Below, piece by piece: positions 45,387 to 54,371 of a stretch of 64,000 bases of DNA (the stretch's first letter is position 1; every line of letters begins with the position of its first letter). A model generated the notes under the pieces. That model ran no database searches. It saw only the letters and a list, made by a program, of their open reading frames with translations, and was not told the origin of the DNA. This DNA comes from Streptomyces antimicrobicus. GTDB lineage: Bacteria; Actinomycetota; Actinomycetes; Streptomycetales; Streptomycetaceae. Both the position numbers and the translations under genes were made by a program. Location of the stretch: assembly GCF_020532625.1 (NCBI RefSeq), contig NZ_JAJAUY010000012.1, positions 20,547-84,546 on the forward strand, in the 5' to 3' direction.

Positions 45387-48300
45387 TCAAGGCCGCCACG
45401 CCTCGATCGGATTGCCCAGCCAGCGGGTGTCGGCCGGGACGGACTCCCCGGCCATCACGAGGGAGGCGGGGCCCAGGGTGGTGCGCGCCCCCACGGTGCT
45501 GCCGGGCAGGACGATTCCGCCCGGTCCCAGGGTGGCGCCCGCCCCGAGGACCACAGTATCCGTCCGCAAGATCCGGTCGTGGAAGAGGTGGGTCTGCAGG
45601 ACGCAGCCGCGGTTCACGGCGGCCCCGTCGCCGAGCGCGACCAGGTCCGTCTCGGGCAGCCAGTAGCTCTCGCACCACACTCCCCGCCCGACCCGGGCGC
45701 CGAGCCCGCGCAGCCACAGGGACATCAGCGGTGTCCCGGGGACCGCGCCGACCAGCCACGGCACGGCCAGCACCTCCACGAAGGTGTCCGCCAGCTCGTT
45801 GCGCCACACGAAGCCGCTCCACAGCGGGTGTTCGCCGGTCCGGTGCCGGCCCACCAGCAGCCACTTCGCGGCGACCGCGACCAGGCAGGCGGCCAGGCCC
45901 GCGACGAGCAGGACCGCGCCCGACAGCAGCGCGCCGGTCACGACGCCGGGCCCGCCGTCGCCCGCCGTCATGAGCGCGCAGAACGCCGCCAGGCTCAGCA
46001 CGCCCAGGGCCACCGAGCAGAACACCGGCACCAGTCGGCACAGCTCCACCAGGCCGCGCGCCCACAGCAGCCGCGCGGGCGGGTCGTAGGTCCGGCTGTC
46101 GTCCGCGGCGGCGGCCGCGCGGGGCAGCTCGACCGGTGGCAGGCCCAGGTACGAACGGCCCTTCTTGGCCTTCTTCGGGGTGGCCGACAGCACCCCCACC
46201 AGACCGCCGTCGGGCACGCTGCGGCCGGGCGCGGTCATGCCGGAGTTGCCGAGGAAGGCGCGGCGGCCGATCTCGGAGCGGCCGATCCGCATCCAGCCGC
46301 CGCCGAGCTCGTAGGGTGCGGTGAGGGTGTCGTCGGCGAGGAAGGCGCCCTCGCCGACGGTGGTCAGGCTCGGCAGCGCCAGCACGGTGGACACCTCCGC
46401 GCCCCGGCCGACGCGCATGCCGAGCAGCCGCAGCCACACCGGCGTGACCAGGCCGGCGTACAGCGGGAAGAGCGTGCCCCGGGCCCGGTCCATCAGCTGC
46501 GTGACCGTCCAGGCCTGCCAGCCGATGCGGCTGTGGGTGGGACGGCTGCCGGGGTGCAGGCCGAGGCTGAGCAGCCGGACCGCCACGAGCACCAGCAGCG
46601 CGTACGCGACCCCGAACGCGAGCGCCGCGGGCACCACCGCCGACAGCGCCCCGCGCAGGGCCGCGCCGGGTCCGGCGCCGGCGGGCACGAACGGGCCGGC
46701 CACCAGCAGCGCGGGCACGGCGGCGAGCACGGGCAGGGCGGTCAGGCCGAGGCCGGTCACCCCGTACACGGCGCGCCAGCGCGCGGCGCGCGGCGGGCGT
46801 TCGCGGGGCCAGTTCCGCTTGGCCCTGCCGGTCTTGACGGCGGGCGCCCCGGCCCAGCGCTGCCCGGTGGGGATCTGCCCGGCCACGGCCGACCCGGGCG
46901 CCACCTCGGCCCGCTTGCCGACGCGGGCGCCGGGGAGGAGCATGCTGCGGGTGCCGACCACGGCGCCCGCACCGACCTTGACCGCGCCGATCTCCAGCCG
47001 GTCCCCGTCGAGCCAGTACCCGCTGAGGTCGACCTCGGCCTCCACGGCGCAGCCGCGGCCGAGCTTGAGCAGGCCGGTGACCGGTGGCAGCGCGTGCAGG
47101 TCGACGTCCCGGCCGACCTTGGCCCCGAGCGCCCGGGCGTACCGCTCCAGCCAGGCGCCGGTGAGCGAGGTCGCGCCGACGCTCTCGGCCAGCCGCTCGG
47201 CCGTCCACAGCCGCAGGTGGACGTGGCCGCCGCGCGGGTAGCGTCCGGCCCGCACGCCGCGCAGCAGGAGCCGGGCGCCGCCGGCGGCGAGGGCGACACG
47301 GCCCGGCGGGCTGAAGAACAGCAGGGCTCCGGCGGCGACCAGCGGCCAGGAGGCGGTCGGCGCCCACGGGTACGACCCGAGGTGGTGCAGGACGTTGCCC
47401 GACGCGAGCAGGGCGACGCTCCAGCGCAGCCCGACGACGGTGAACAGCGGCAGCAGCAGGAGCCACTGCACGGCCTGGGCGCGGGTCGGGACCGGCGGGA
47501 CGGCCCTGGGTGCCTCGTCGCCCCGGACGGACTTCTCCAGCCGCCGGGCCAGCTTGCGCACGGTGGGCTGCTGGTAGAGGTCGAGCACGGCCGCGCCGGG
47601 GTAGCGGGTGCGCAGCCGGGTGGTCAGCCGGGCGGCGGCGAGGCTGTTGCCGCCGAGCGCGAAGAAGTCGTCACCGGCGCCGGTGACGGCCACGCCGAGG
47701 GTCTCGCGCCACTGCTCGGCGAGCCAGGCCTCGGTGCCGTGGAGCTGTTCGGCGGGTCCGGTGGGCTCCAGGTCGGGCAGCGGCCACGGGAGCGCGTCGC
47801 GGTCGACCTTGCCGGAGGTCCGGGTGGGCAGGGCGGCCACCTCCGCGAGGAGGGGGACGAGCGCGGCGGGCAGCTCGGCGCGCAGCCGTGCCACGGCCGC
47901 GGCGCGGTCCCAGCCGTCCTGGGTGACGACGTAGCCGACGAGCAGCTGGTTGCCGCCGCGGGCGGTGCGGACCGCGGCGGCGGCCGCGGCGGCGCCGGGC
48001 AGGGCCTGCAACGCGGCGTCCACCTCGCCCAGTTCGATGCGGCGCCCGCCGAGCTTGATCTGCTCGTCGCCGCGGCCGAGGAAGACCAGCCCCTCGGGCT
48101 CGGCGCGCACCAGGTCGCCGCTGCGGTAGGCGCGCTCCCAGCCGAGGGAGGCCAGGGGGGCGTACTTCTCGGCGTCCTTCACCGGGTCGAGGTAGCGGGC
48201 CAGGCCCGCGCCGCCGATCACCAGTTCGCCGCTGCCGCCCAGGGGGACCGGTTCCCCGGACGCGTCGACGACGGCCAGCTCCCAGCCGTTCAGCGGGAGT

Positions 48301-49448
48301 CCGATGCGGATCGGCTCCTCGCCGGTCAGCAGCGCGGCGCAGGCGACGACCGTGGCCTCCGTGGGGCCGTACGTGTTCCAGACCTCGCGGCCCTCGGTGA
48401 CCAGGCGGGCGGCCAGCTCGGGCGGGCAGGCCTCGCCGCCGAAGATCAGCAGCCGGACCTCGTCGAGGGCCTCGGGCTCCCACAGCGCGGCCAGGGTCGG
48501 CACGGTGGAGACCACCGTGATCTCCTGCTCCACCAGCCACGGGCCGAGGTCGGCGCCGCCGCGCACCTGGGAGCGGGGCACGGGCACCAGGCAGGCGCCG
48601 TGCCGCCAGGCCAGCCACATCTCCTCGCAGGAGGCGTCGAAGCCGACCGACAGGCCGGCCATGACCCGGTCGCCGGGGCCGATCGGGTCCTCGGCGAGGA
48701 ACAGCGCGGCCTCGGCGTCCACGAAGGCGGCGGCGCTGCGGTGGGTGACGGCCACGCCCTTGGGGGTGCCGGTGGAACCGGAGGTGAAGATGATCCAGGC
48801 GTCGTGCTCGGGCCGGGGGCGGGTGCCGGGCCCGGCAGGGGTGCCGGTGCGGCCGGGGCTGTCCGCCCCGCCGGGGTCGTCCGCGCCCGCGGGGGCGTCG
48901 GCACCGGCGGCGAGGACGTCGATGCGGCGGCCCGCGCCCACCACCGCCCGCACCCGGGCCTCGCCGAAGACCAGTTCGGCCCGCTCGTCGGGGTCCTCCG
49001 CGTCGACCGGCACGTAGGCGGCGCCGGCGGCGAGGACGGCCAGGATCGAGGCGTACAGCTCGTTGGTCCCGGACGGCACCCGCACCCCCACCCGGTCGCC
49101 AGGGCGCACCCCCGCGGCGGCCAGGGCCCGCCGACGGCGGTCGACCTCGGCGGCCAGGGCACGGTACGTCAGGTGCCCGGTGCCGTCGTCGAGGGCGAGC
49201 TCGTCCGGGTACGCCCGGACGGAGGCGTCGAAGATGTCGAGGAGGGTGCGCGGCGGGGCCGCCGGGCCGGCGGAGAACCGGGCTGCCTTGCCGGGTTCGG
49301 GCCCCTCGGGCGGTGGACCGGCCGCCGCGCCGGACGCCCGGCCGGATGTCGCGCGGGGCGTCGGGCCGGGTGCTTCTTCGGTGCCTCCGCCCCGTGGGGC
49401 GCCGTCGTCGAGCAGGGTCGGCTCCCCGCGCTCAGGTGTGGCTGCCAT
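45387..49448 (-). CDS. Pls/PosA-family membrane NRPS (epsilon-poly-lysine synthetase-like)
   Basis: A 1,353-residue protein with the architecture of epsilon-poly-L-lysine synthetase. The A domain (about 60-555) has IIFTSGSTGTPKGVAVT, SVGFDASCEEMWL, WNTYGPTEATVV and SGKVDRD. The carrier (about 570-640) has its Ser in DDFFALGGNSLAAARL (about 598). Then come membrane segments from about 656 (QWLLLLPLFTVVGLRW) alternating with three soluble hexapeptide-like (left-handed beta-helix) segments near 780-860, 1010-1100 and 1250-1350, the last containing VVLGAGATLGPGGIVLPGSTVG. In Pls the tandem soluble domains polymerise the carrier-bound amino acid. The monomer here may be lysine or another diamino acid; the pocket was not solved. 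GAGGGG precedes ATG 49448. Confidence 0.92.
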   Translation of the reverse strand: MAATPERGEPTLLDDGAPRGGGTEEAPGPTPRATSGRASGAAAGPPPEGPEPGKAARFSAGPAAPPRTLLDIFDASVRAYPDELALDDGTGHLTYRALAAEVDRRRRALAAAGVRPGDRVGVRVPSGTNELYASILAVLAAGAAYVPVDAEDPDERAELVFGEARVRAVVGAGRRIDVLAAGADAPAGADDPGGADSPGRTGTPAGPGTRPRPEHDAWIIFTSGSTGTPKGVAVTHRSAAAFVDAEAALFLAEDPIGPGDRVMAGLSVGFDASCEEMWLAWRHGACLVPVPRSQVRGGADLGPWLVEQEITVVSTVPTLAALWEPEALDEVRLLIFGGEACPPELAARLVTEGREVWNTYGPTEATVVACAALLTGEEPIRIGLPLNGWELAVVDASGEPVPLGGSGELVIGGAGLARYLDPVKDAEKYAPLASLGWERAYRSGDLVRAEPEGLVFLGRGDEQIKLGGRRIELGEVDAALQALPGAAAAAAAVRTARGGNQLLVGYVVTQDGWDRAAAVARLRAELPAALVPLLAEVAALPTRTSGKVDRDALPWPLPDLEPTGPAEQLHGTEAWLAEQWRETLGVAVTGAGDDFFALGGNSLAAARLTTRLRTRYPGAAVLDLYQQPTVRKLARRLEKSVRGDEAPRAVPPVPTRAQAVQWLLLLPLFTVVGLRWSVALLASGNVLHHLGSYPWAPTASWPLVAAGALLFFSPPGRVALAAGGARLLLRGVRAGRYPRGGHVHLRLWTAERLAESVGATSLTGAWLERYARALGAKVGRDVDLHALPPVTGLLKLGRGCAVEAEVDLSGYWLDGDRLEIGAVKVGAGAVVGTRSMLLPGARVGKRAEVAPGSAVAGQIPTGQRWAGAPAVKTGRAKRNWPRERPPRAARWRAVYGVTGLGLTALPVLAAVPALLVAGPFVPAGAGPGAALRGALSAVVPAALAFGVAYALLVLVAVRLLSLGLHPGSRPTHSRIGWQAWTVTQLMDRARGTLFPLYAGLVTPVWLRLLGMRVGRGAEVSTVLALPSLTTVGEGAFLADDTLTAPYELGGGWMRIGRSEIGRRAFLGNSGMTAPGRSVPDGGLVGVLSATPKKAKKGRSYLGLPPVELPRAAAAADDSRTYDPPARLLWARGLVELCRLVPVFCSVALGVLSLAAFCALMTAGDGGPGVVTGALLSGAVLLVAGLAACLVAVAAKWLLVGRHRTGEHPLWSGFVWRNELADTFVEVLAVPWLVGAVPGTPLMSLWLRGLGARVGRGVWCESYWLPETDLVALGDGAAVNRGCVLQTHLFHDRILRTDTVVLGAGATLGPGGIVLPGSTVGARTTLGPASLVMAGESVPADTRWLGNPIEAWRP

Positions 49449-49635
49449 CGCCCCTCGCGTCTCGGTCCCGGACGGGTCCGGCCCGCCGGGGGAGACCGGG
49501 TCAACCCGGTTTGTTCCGTTCCGGCGAGGAACAGCCCGTCAGTTTAGTCCATGGACGCGGGATTTCCGGGTCACAAGCCTTGCGCGTGGCCGGTACGTGA
49601 CGGTAAAGGAGGCGGGCCGCGGGTAGCGTGGTCCG

Positions 49636-50205
49636 ATGACCGATGAGCGCGTGGTGAGCTGGGAAGTGACCGCCGGTGGCGGGTTCGAGACGGCCTGGGT
49701 GGAGCTCGGAGGACGGGACACGGGCCTGCGGGCGCGGGGGCGGGCCGTGGGGTCCGCGCCGGGGCCGTACTGGGTGTCGTACGAGCTGGAGACCGCGGCG
49801 GAGTTCGTCACCCGGCGGCTGCACGTGAGGGTCGAGGACGCCGACGGCACGCGGGAGCTGGACCTGCGCCACGACGGCGCCGGATGGACCGCGGGCGGGG
49901 AGCCGCTGCCGGGGCTCGGCGGGGCGCTCGACTGCGACCTGGGGCTGTGCCCGCTCACCAACACCATGCCCGTGCTGCGGCACCGGCTCCACGAGGGGCC
50001 CGGCGAGCGGGAGTTCCTGATGGCCTGGGTGTCGGTGCCGGACCTGACGGTACGGCCGTCCCGGCAGCGGTACCGGCACCTGGGCCGGACGGAGGCGGGC
50101 GGTGCGGTCGTCCGGTACTCCTCCGAGGACTTCGTCAGCGACATCACGTTCGACGCCGACGCGCTCGTGGTGGACTATCCGCGACTGGCGCACCGCCTGG
50201 GCTGA
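49636..50205 (+). CDS. Putative glycolipid-binding protein
   Basis: A 189-residue cytosolic protein matching the family annotated as putative glycolipid-binding (PF06475). It is mostly beta-stranded, with SYELETAAEFVTRRLHVRVEDADG, the signature DCDLGLCPLTNTMPVLRHRL (about 99-118), FLMAWVSVPDLTVRPSRQRY and a final FVSDITFDADALVVDYPRLAHRL. The name derives from a Pseudomonas structure; actual ligands are unproven. It is transcribed alone, convergent with the gene at 50286, with a strong hairpin between. No relation to the biosynthetic cluster is evident. Confidence 0.85.
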   Translation: MTDERVVSWEVTAGGGFETAWVELGGRDTGLRARGRAVGSAPGPYWVSYELETAAEFVTRRLHVRVEDADGTRELDLRHDGAGWTAGGEPLPGLGGALDCDLGLCPLTNTMPVLRHRLHEGPGEREFLMAWVSVPDLTVRPSRQRYRHLGRTEAGGAVVRYSSEDFVSDITFDADALVVDYPRLAHRLG

Positions 50206-50213
50206 GGGCCCGA

Positions 50214-50257
50214 ACCGGCCCCGCCCGTCCGGCAGGGCCGGTTCGGGCGGGGCCGGT
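50214..50257. terminator. Bidirectional terminator-like hairpin
   Basis: Two 14-base arms (50214-50227 and 50244-50257), perfectly complementary, enclose a 16-base loop. A second pairing is also possible using CCGAACCGGCCC and GGGCCGGTTCGG. It lies between the convergent genes ending at 50205 and 50286. There is no U-run, as is usual for Streptomyces terminators. Confidence 0.7.
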
Positions 50258-50285
50258 GGGGGCCGCTCCTCGTCGAGCGCGTCGC

Positions 50286-50825
50286 CTACTTCTTGAGCTC
50301 GTCGATGCAGAGCACGAACTGCTTGCCGGAGCTGCGCCGGGAACCGCGCGTCTGCTCGTAGTAGCCCATGTCCGACTTGCCTTCGCACTTGCTCGAGTCG
50401 GCGGTGTCGGAGATCACCTCGACCACCTTGTACTTGGCGTCGGCCCCCTCGCACTTGACGACCTGGAGGTCGGGGCTGGCGATGGTCCCGTTGTTCTTGA
50501 GGCAGTCGCCGGCCTTGGCGTGGTCGGCGTCGTCCCGGCTGGTCCACCAGCCCACGGCGATGACGATGACGACGACCACGGCACCGACGATCCGCAGGAT
50601 CTTCTTCACGCCCATGCCGCTGCGCGCCGGCGGAGCGGGCGGCGCCGGCGGAGCGCCCCACTGCTGCTGCGGCGGCTGCGGCTGCATCGGCATCTGCTGC
50701 TGCGGGTACGGCTGCTGCGGCGGGTAGGGCTGTCCCGGCTGCTGCGGGTAGCCCTGCGGCGGCTGGTGGCCGTGCGGAGCGGGCTGGCCGTACGGGCCGG
50801 GGCCCTGCTGGGGCGGGAAGGTCAT
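50286..50825 (-). CDS. LppU/SCO3897-like membrane protein with proline/glutamine-rich N-terminus
   Basis: A 179-residue protein. Residues 1-70 are Pro/Gln/Gly/Tyr-rich (PYPPQQPYPQQQMPMQPQPPQQQ), followed by one membrane segment (about 79-98, ILRIVGAVVVVIVIAVGWW). A C-terminal extracytoplasmic domain has three Cys (AGDCLKN, VVKCEG, SKCEG, then FVLCIDE: four in total), matching the LppU-like domain family. It is anchored in the membrane with the Cys domain outside. Function unknown. GGGGGA precedes the ATG. Divergent from the SpoIIE-type phosphatase. Confidence 0.8.
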   Translation of the reverse strand: MTFPPQQGPGPYGQPAPHGHQPPQGYPQQPGQPYPPQQPYPQQQMPMQPQPPQQQWGAPPAPPAPPARSGMGVKKILRIVGAVVVVIVIAVGWWTSRDDADHAKAGDCLKNNGTIASPDLQVVKCEGADAKYKVVEVISDTADSSKCEGKSDMGYYEQTRGSRRSSGKQFVLCIDELKK

Positions 50826-50972
50826 ACGAGAGTCCCCCGTGGCGAAAAAACGATTCTTTGACGCGTGCACGCTATCAACCGCCACCGACAGGCACGGAAT
50901 CCGCTCCCCCGAATACGAGGGCCCCGCCGTGTGTCGGAGGGGGGCGGGCGGGTCCGCTGGTGAGGATGGGGT

Positions 50973-51000
50973 GTCCGGTGCCCGGCACCGGGCACCGGAC
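50973..51000. promoter_or_regulatory. 28-bp near-perfect palindrome upstream of the SpoIIE phosphatase
   Basis: Two 13-base arms, GTCCGGTGCCCGG (50973-50985) and its exact reverse complement (50988-51000), flank a CA dinucleotide. It ends 6 bases before the GAGG ribosome site of the gene at 51017. It could be a protein operator or, in the transcript, a hairpin that hides the ribosome site. Confidence 0.6.
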
Positions 51001-51016
51001 GGAATCGAGGTGTGCG

Positions 51017-52267
51017 GTGAGCGCGGACGAGACGGCGGTGCGCGACCTGGGAGCGGTTCTGGCGTGGGTGCTGGACCGCTCGCACGAAGCGTCGGCACGT
51101 GAGGTCCCCACGCTGGTCGACGAGGCCGCGCGGCGGCTCGGCGTGTCCGGGACCCGCCTCTTCCTCGCCGACCTCCAGCAGCAGCGCCTCGTGGCGCTTC
51201 CCCAGCTCACGGGGGGCCACGTCGAGCAGGCCTTCGGGGAGCAGGTCTTCGAGCAACCCGCCGAGCGCCCCGCCGAGCCGGACAGCGTCGACGTCGAGGG
51301 CTCGCTCGCGGGCCTCGCCTACCGCAGCCAGCGCCTCCAGCTGGCCCGTGACGGCTCCGCCGCCTGGATCCCCATGATCGACGGCGTGGAACGCGTCGGC
51401 GTCATGGAGGTCACCGGCCCCGGGCCGGACGCGGCGGCGCTGGAGGTGTGCCGGACCCTGGCGAGCCTGGCCACCTTGATCGTGGTCTCCAAGGCGACCC
51501 ACCACGACCTGCTGGTCGCCAGGGGGCGCAGCCGGCCGATGACCCTCCAGGCCGAACTGCTGTGGGCCTTCCTGCCCCCGCGCACGATCGGCACCCGCCA
51601 GGTGACCTCCACCGCCGTCCTGGAGCCGGCCTACGACATCGGGGGCGACGCCTTCGACCACAGCTTCAGCGACGGCCTGCTGCACCTGACCCTGCTGGAC
51701 GCCATGGGCCACGACCTGGCCTCCGGAGGGGCCAGCGCGGCGGGCCTGGCCGCCTGCCGCTCCACCCGCCGCTCGGGCGGCGGCCTGCCGGACATCGTCG
51801 CCACCATCGACCGCACCCTCGAACGGTGGATCCCCGACCGCCTCATGACGGGCGTCCTCGCCACCCTCGACACCGTGCGGGGGGAGTTCACCTGGGTCAA
51901 CTGCGGCCACCCGGCGCCGCTGCTCATCCGCGACGGCCACGTCCTGCCCGCGGCCCTGGAACGGCCCGCCGTGCTCCCGCTCGGCCTCGGCGTCCACACC
52001 GGGGCGCCGCCCGCGCCGCACCGGGCCCGTCTCCAGCCCGGTGACCGGGTCCTGGTCTACAGCGACGGCGTGACCGAGGCGCGCTCGGCCGCGGGCGAGT
52101 TCTTCGGGGAGGAGCGGCTGACGGACACCGTCATCCGGTCCATGGCCTCCGGCGACACCGCGCCCGAGGCCCTGCGCCGGCTGATCCGGGACCTGCTCAC
52201 GCACCAGGACCAGCGGCTCGGCGACGACGCCACCATCCTCCTCGCCGAATGGCATCCCGCCGCCTGA
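51017..52267 (+). CDS. PP2C-type SpoIIE phosphatase with GAF-like sensor domain
   Basis: A 416-residue regulator. N-terminal GAF-like region (about 15-170, RLFLADLQQQRLVALPQ, ERVGVMEVTG), then the SpoIIE phosphatase domain (about 185-410) with metal-binding Asp in EPAYDIGGDAFDH and LLDAMGHDLASGG, NCGHPAPLLI, and YSDGVTEARSAAGEFFG plus DDATILLAEW. It should dephosphorylate an anti-anti-sigma factor and so tune an alternative sigma factor. No kinase (HATPase_c) domain is fused, unlike some relatives. GTG 51017, preceded by GAGG, is preferred; the open frame upstream runs through the palindrome and is of poor composition. Confidence 0.92.
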   Translation: MSADETAVRDLGAVLAWVLDRSHEASAREVPTLVDEAARRLGVSGTRLFLADLQQQRLVALPQLTGGHVEQAFGEQVFEQPAERPAEPDSVDVEGSLAGLAYRSQRLQLARDGSAAWIPMIDGVERVGVMEVTGPGPDAAALEVCRTLASLATLIVVSKATHHDLLVARGRSRPMTLQAELLWAFLPPRTIGTRQVTSTAVLEPAYDIGGDAFDHSFSDGLLHLTLLDAMGHDLASGGASAAGLAACRSTRRSGGGLPDIVATIDRTLERWIPDRLMTGVLATLDTVRGEFTWVNCGHPAPLLIRDGHVLPAALERPAVLPLGLGVHTGAPPAPHRARLQPGDRVLVYSDGVTEARSAAGEFFGEERLTDTVIRSMASGDTAPEALRRLIRDLLTHQDQRLGDDATILLAEWHPAA

Positions 52268-52295
52268 CCCGCCGTCGCCGGGGCCCGGCCCGCGC

Positions 52296-52694
52296 TCACG
52301 GCGTCAGCGTGTCGGCGTGCCGGTGCGCGACCCGCCAGGCACCGCCCTCGCGGCGGTAGACCTGCGTGGCGCGCAGGGTGTAGCTGCGCGGCTCCCCGTC
52401 GACGGACGCGGAGGTGTGTTCGAGGCCGACCGTGTAGGCCATGTCGCCGCGGACGTCGTACGCCTGGAGCTCGAACGCGTACGACGTGCAGTGCGAGAAG
52501 GTCCGGGCGAGGGCGGCGAAGAGCGTGTCCAGCTCCTGCTGCCCCTGGGCGCTCTGCCAGGCGCCGAGCACGCTCACCGGCTCCTCGCGCGACCACAGCG
52601 CCCGGCGGGGCGCCGCGTCGCCGTTGTGCAGCGCCAGCTCCGCCTCGTAGAGGTCGGTCCTGACCCAGGACACGAAGTCGTCACGGTCGGCCAT
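52296..52694 (-). CDS. SnoaL/NTF2-like domain protein
   Basis: A 132-residue protein of the NTF2-like/SnoaL fold: VSWVRTDLYEAELALHNGDAAPRRALWSREEPVSVLGAWQSAQGQQELDTLFAALARTF, then YAFELQAYDVRGDMAYTVGLEHT and YTLRATQVYRREGGAWRVAHRHADTL. The final strand with GxWRVxHRH is typical of stress-related 'nuclear transport factor 2' proteins (DUF4440/SnoaL_3). It has a cavity fold with either ligand-binding or isomerase-like roles; no specific function is predicted. It is followed by no clear partner; the MFS gene on the same strand begins far upstream and ends about 55 bp before it. Confidence 0.85.
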   Translation of the reverse strand: MADRDDFVSWVRTDLYEAELALHNGDAAPRRALWSREEPVSVLGAWQSAQGQQELDTLFAALARTFSHCTSYAFELQAYDVRGDMAYTVGLEHTSASVDGEPRSYTLRATQVYRREGGAWRVAHRHADTLTP

Positions 52695-52750
52695 GCGTTC
52701 ATCATGCACCCGGGCGGCGGACCGGGCGACCGCCGCCTGCGGCGGCCCCG

Positions 52751-54271
52751 TCACCGCATCCGCGGCAGCCGCAGGCTGAGCAGTGTGGTCAGCGCGATCA
52801 GGCCGAGCTGCACGAGGAGGGTGGCGCTCACCGCGCCGCGCGTGCCGGCCGTCGGGACCAGGGCGAGGAAGAGGCTGCCGAGGGTGGCCACGCCGAGGGC
52901 CAGGGAGGACTGCTGGGCGGTGATCATGACGCCGCTGCCCACCCCGGCCCGGTCGGCGGGCACGTCGGAGAGCATCAGCCGCATCAGCACGGGCAGTTGC
53001 AGTCCCTGCCCGAGTCCCGCCACTGCCACGCCCGGGGCGAGCGCGGCCAGGCCGACGTCGGGCCAGCCGTACCGGAGGGTGAGCAGCAGCAGGCCGATGC
53101 CGGCCGCCTGGAGGAGGCCTCCGGCGGTGACGACCCGGCTGCCGAAGCGGGCGACCAGGCGCGGCCCGGCCAGCGAGGCGCCGAAGAAGGCGAGGGCCAT
53201 CGGCACCAGCGCCAGCCCCGCCGCGACCGGGCCGAGCCGCAGCCCCTGCTGGAGGGTGACCGCGAGGACGAACATGAAGCCGCTGAACCCGACCGAGAAC
53301 GGCAGCAGCAGCGCCAGGCCGCGCCGCAGGGACTCCAGCCGCAGCAGGCTCGGCGGTACCAGCGGGACGCGTCCGGCGCGGTCGGCCCGGCGCTCGACGA
53401 CGCAGAAGGCCACGGCGGCGACGGGGAACACGGCGAGCGAGATCCAGGTCCACGACGGCCACCCGGCGGCCCGGCCCTCGGTCAGCGGCAGCAGCAGCGA
53501 GACCAGCGACAGCGCGAGCAGCAGGGTGCCGGGCACGTCCACGGCGGCGGGCCTGCTGGACCGGGTGTCGGGAACGCTGCGCACGGCGAGCACCAGGCCC
53601 AGCACCACCACGGGGACGTTGACCAGGAACACCGCGCGCCAGCCGGTCCCGGCCAGGTCCGCGGCGACCAGCACCCCGCCGAGGATCTGCCCGGCGACCA
53701 TGGACAGGCCGGCGGTGGCCCCGTACAGGCTCATGGCCCTGGCCCGGCGCGGGCCCTCGGTGGTGGCCTGGACGGTGGCCAGCACCTGCGGCAGCATCAG
53801 CGCGGAGGCGGCGCCCTGGGCGACGCGGGCCGCGACCAGCGTCCAGGCGTCCGGGGCGAGTCCGCAGGCGAGCGAGGTGACGCCGAAGGCGGCCATGCCG
53901 ATCAGGAACAGGCGGCGGCGGCCGAGGGTGTCGCCGACGCGCCCGCCGAGGACCAGCAGCACGGCGTAGGCCACGCCGTACCCGCCGACGACGAGCTCCA
54001 GCAGGGCGGGGCCCGCGGCCAGGTCGTGCTCGATCGCCGGCAGCGCGACGTTGACGACGAAGAAGTCGATCAGCGGCAGGGCGGCGCCCAGCAGCACGGT
54101 GAACAGGCCGAGGCCGGTGAGGTGCGCCCGGTTGGGTGCCGTCGGGCCCGGTGGTCCGGGGGGCGAGGGGCGGACGGAGGCCGAAGGGCGGACGGAGGTC
54201 GAGGGGTGGACGGAGGTCGAGGGGTGGACGGAGGTCGAGGGGTGGACGGAGGTCGGAGTCGTTTCGGTCAC
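52751..54271 (-). CDS. MFS drug transporter, DHA2 (14-TM) type
   Basis: A 506-residue proton-coupled exporter. Motif A-like GGRVGDTLGRRRLFLIGMAAFG (about 110) and motif C-like GQILGGVLV identify the EmrB/QacA (DHA2) group; hydrophobic segments extend from about residue 50 to the end. The first 45 residues carry four to five copies of TSVHPS/TSVRPS from an 18-bp tandem repeat, an odd cytosolic extension. GTG 54271 is the only upstream start. The divergent XRE regulator at 54372 and GGTACCAG repeats in between suggest local control. The substrate may be a toxic compound; it is outside the streptothricin cluster. Confidence 0.92.
   Translation of the reverse strand: MTETTPTSVHPSTSVHPSTSVHPSTSVRPSASVRPSPPGPPGPTAPNRAHLTGLGLFTVLLGAALPLIDFFVVNVALPAIEHDLAAGPALLELVVGGYGVAYAVLLVLGGRVGDTLGRRRLFLIGMAAFGVTSLACGLAPDAWTLVAARVAQGAASALMLPQVLATVQATTEGPRRARAMSLYGATAGLSMVAGQILGGVLVAADLAGTGWRAVFLVNVPVVVLGLVLAVRSVPDTRSSRPAAVDVPGTLLLALSLVSLLLPLTEGRAAGWPSWTWISLAVFPVAAVAFCVVERRADRAGRVPLVPPSLLRLESLRRGLALLLPFSVGFSGFMFVLAVTLQQGLRLGPVAAGLALVPMALAFFGASLAGPRLVARFGSRVVTAGGLLQAAGIGLLLLTLRYGWPDVGLAALAPGVAVAGLGQGLQLPVLMRLMLSDVPADRAGVGSGVMITAQQSSLALGVATLGSLFLALVPTAGTRGAVSATLLVQLGLIALTTLLSLRLPRMR
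54176..54258 (-). repeat. 18-bp tandem repeat at the 5' end of the MFS gene
   Basis: Four to five near-identical 18-bp units (plus-strand word GGACGGAGGTCGAGGGGT) in frame with the MFS gene, encoding TSVHPS/TSVRPS. The identity among units on the left is almost perfect, which suggests recent expansion and possible length variation. Confidence 0.85.
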
Positions 54272-54297
54272 GGTTCGACGGTCCCGCGGACGTCAGC

Positions 54298-54329
54298 CTG
54301 GTACCAGAGTGTCGTCATCCGGGTACCAG
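54298..54329. promoter_or_regulatory. Duplicated GGTACCAG operator candidate
   Basis: The palindrome CTGGTACCAG (54298-54307) and a second GGTACCAG (54322-54329) lie 22 bp apart, two helical turns, between the divergent MFS and XRE genes. This is the expected layout for cooperative binding of the adjacent XRE regulator. Seen directly; the binding is inference. Confidence 0.55.
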
Positions 54330-54371
54330 GACCACCTGGCAACAGGATGAGCCGTCCGGCAGGCTGGAGCC

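Noticed and set aside
45579..49547. 1,322-codon open frame on the plus strand
   Set aside because: Antisense to the Pls-like gene; composition (His/Gln/Gly/Arg-rich) is that of a mirrored frame and no domain is recognisable.
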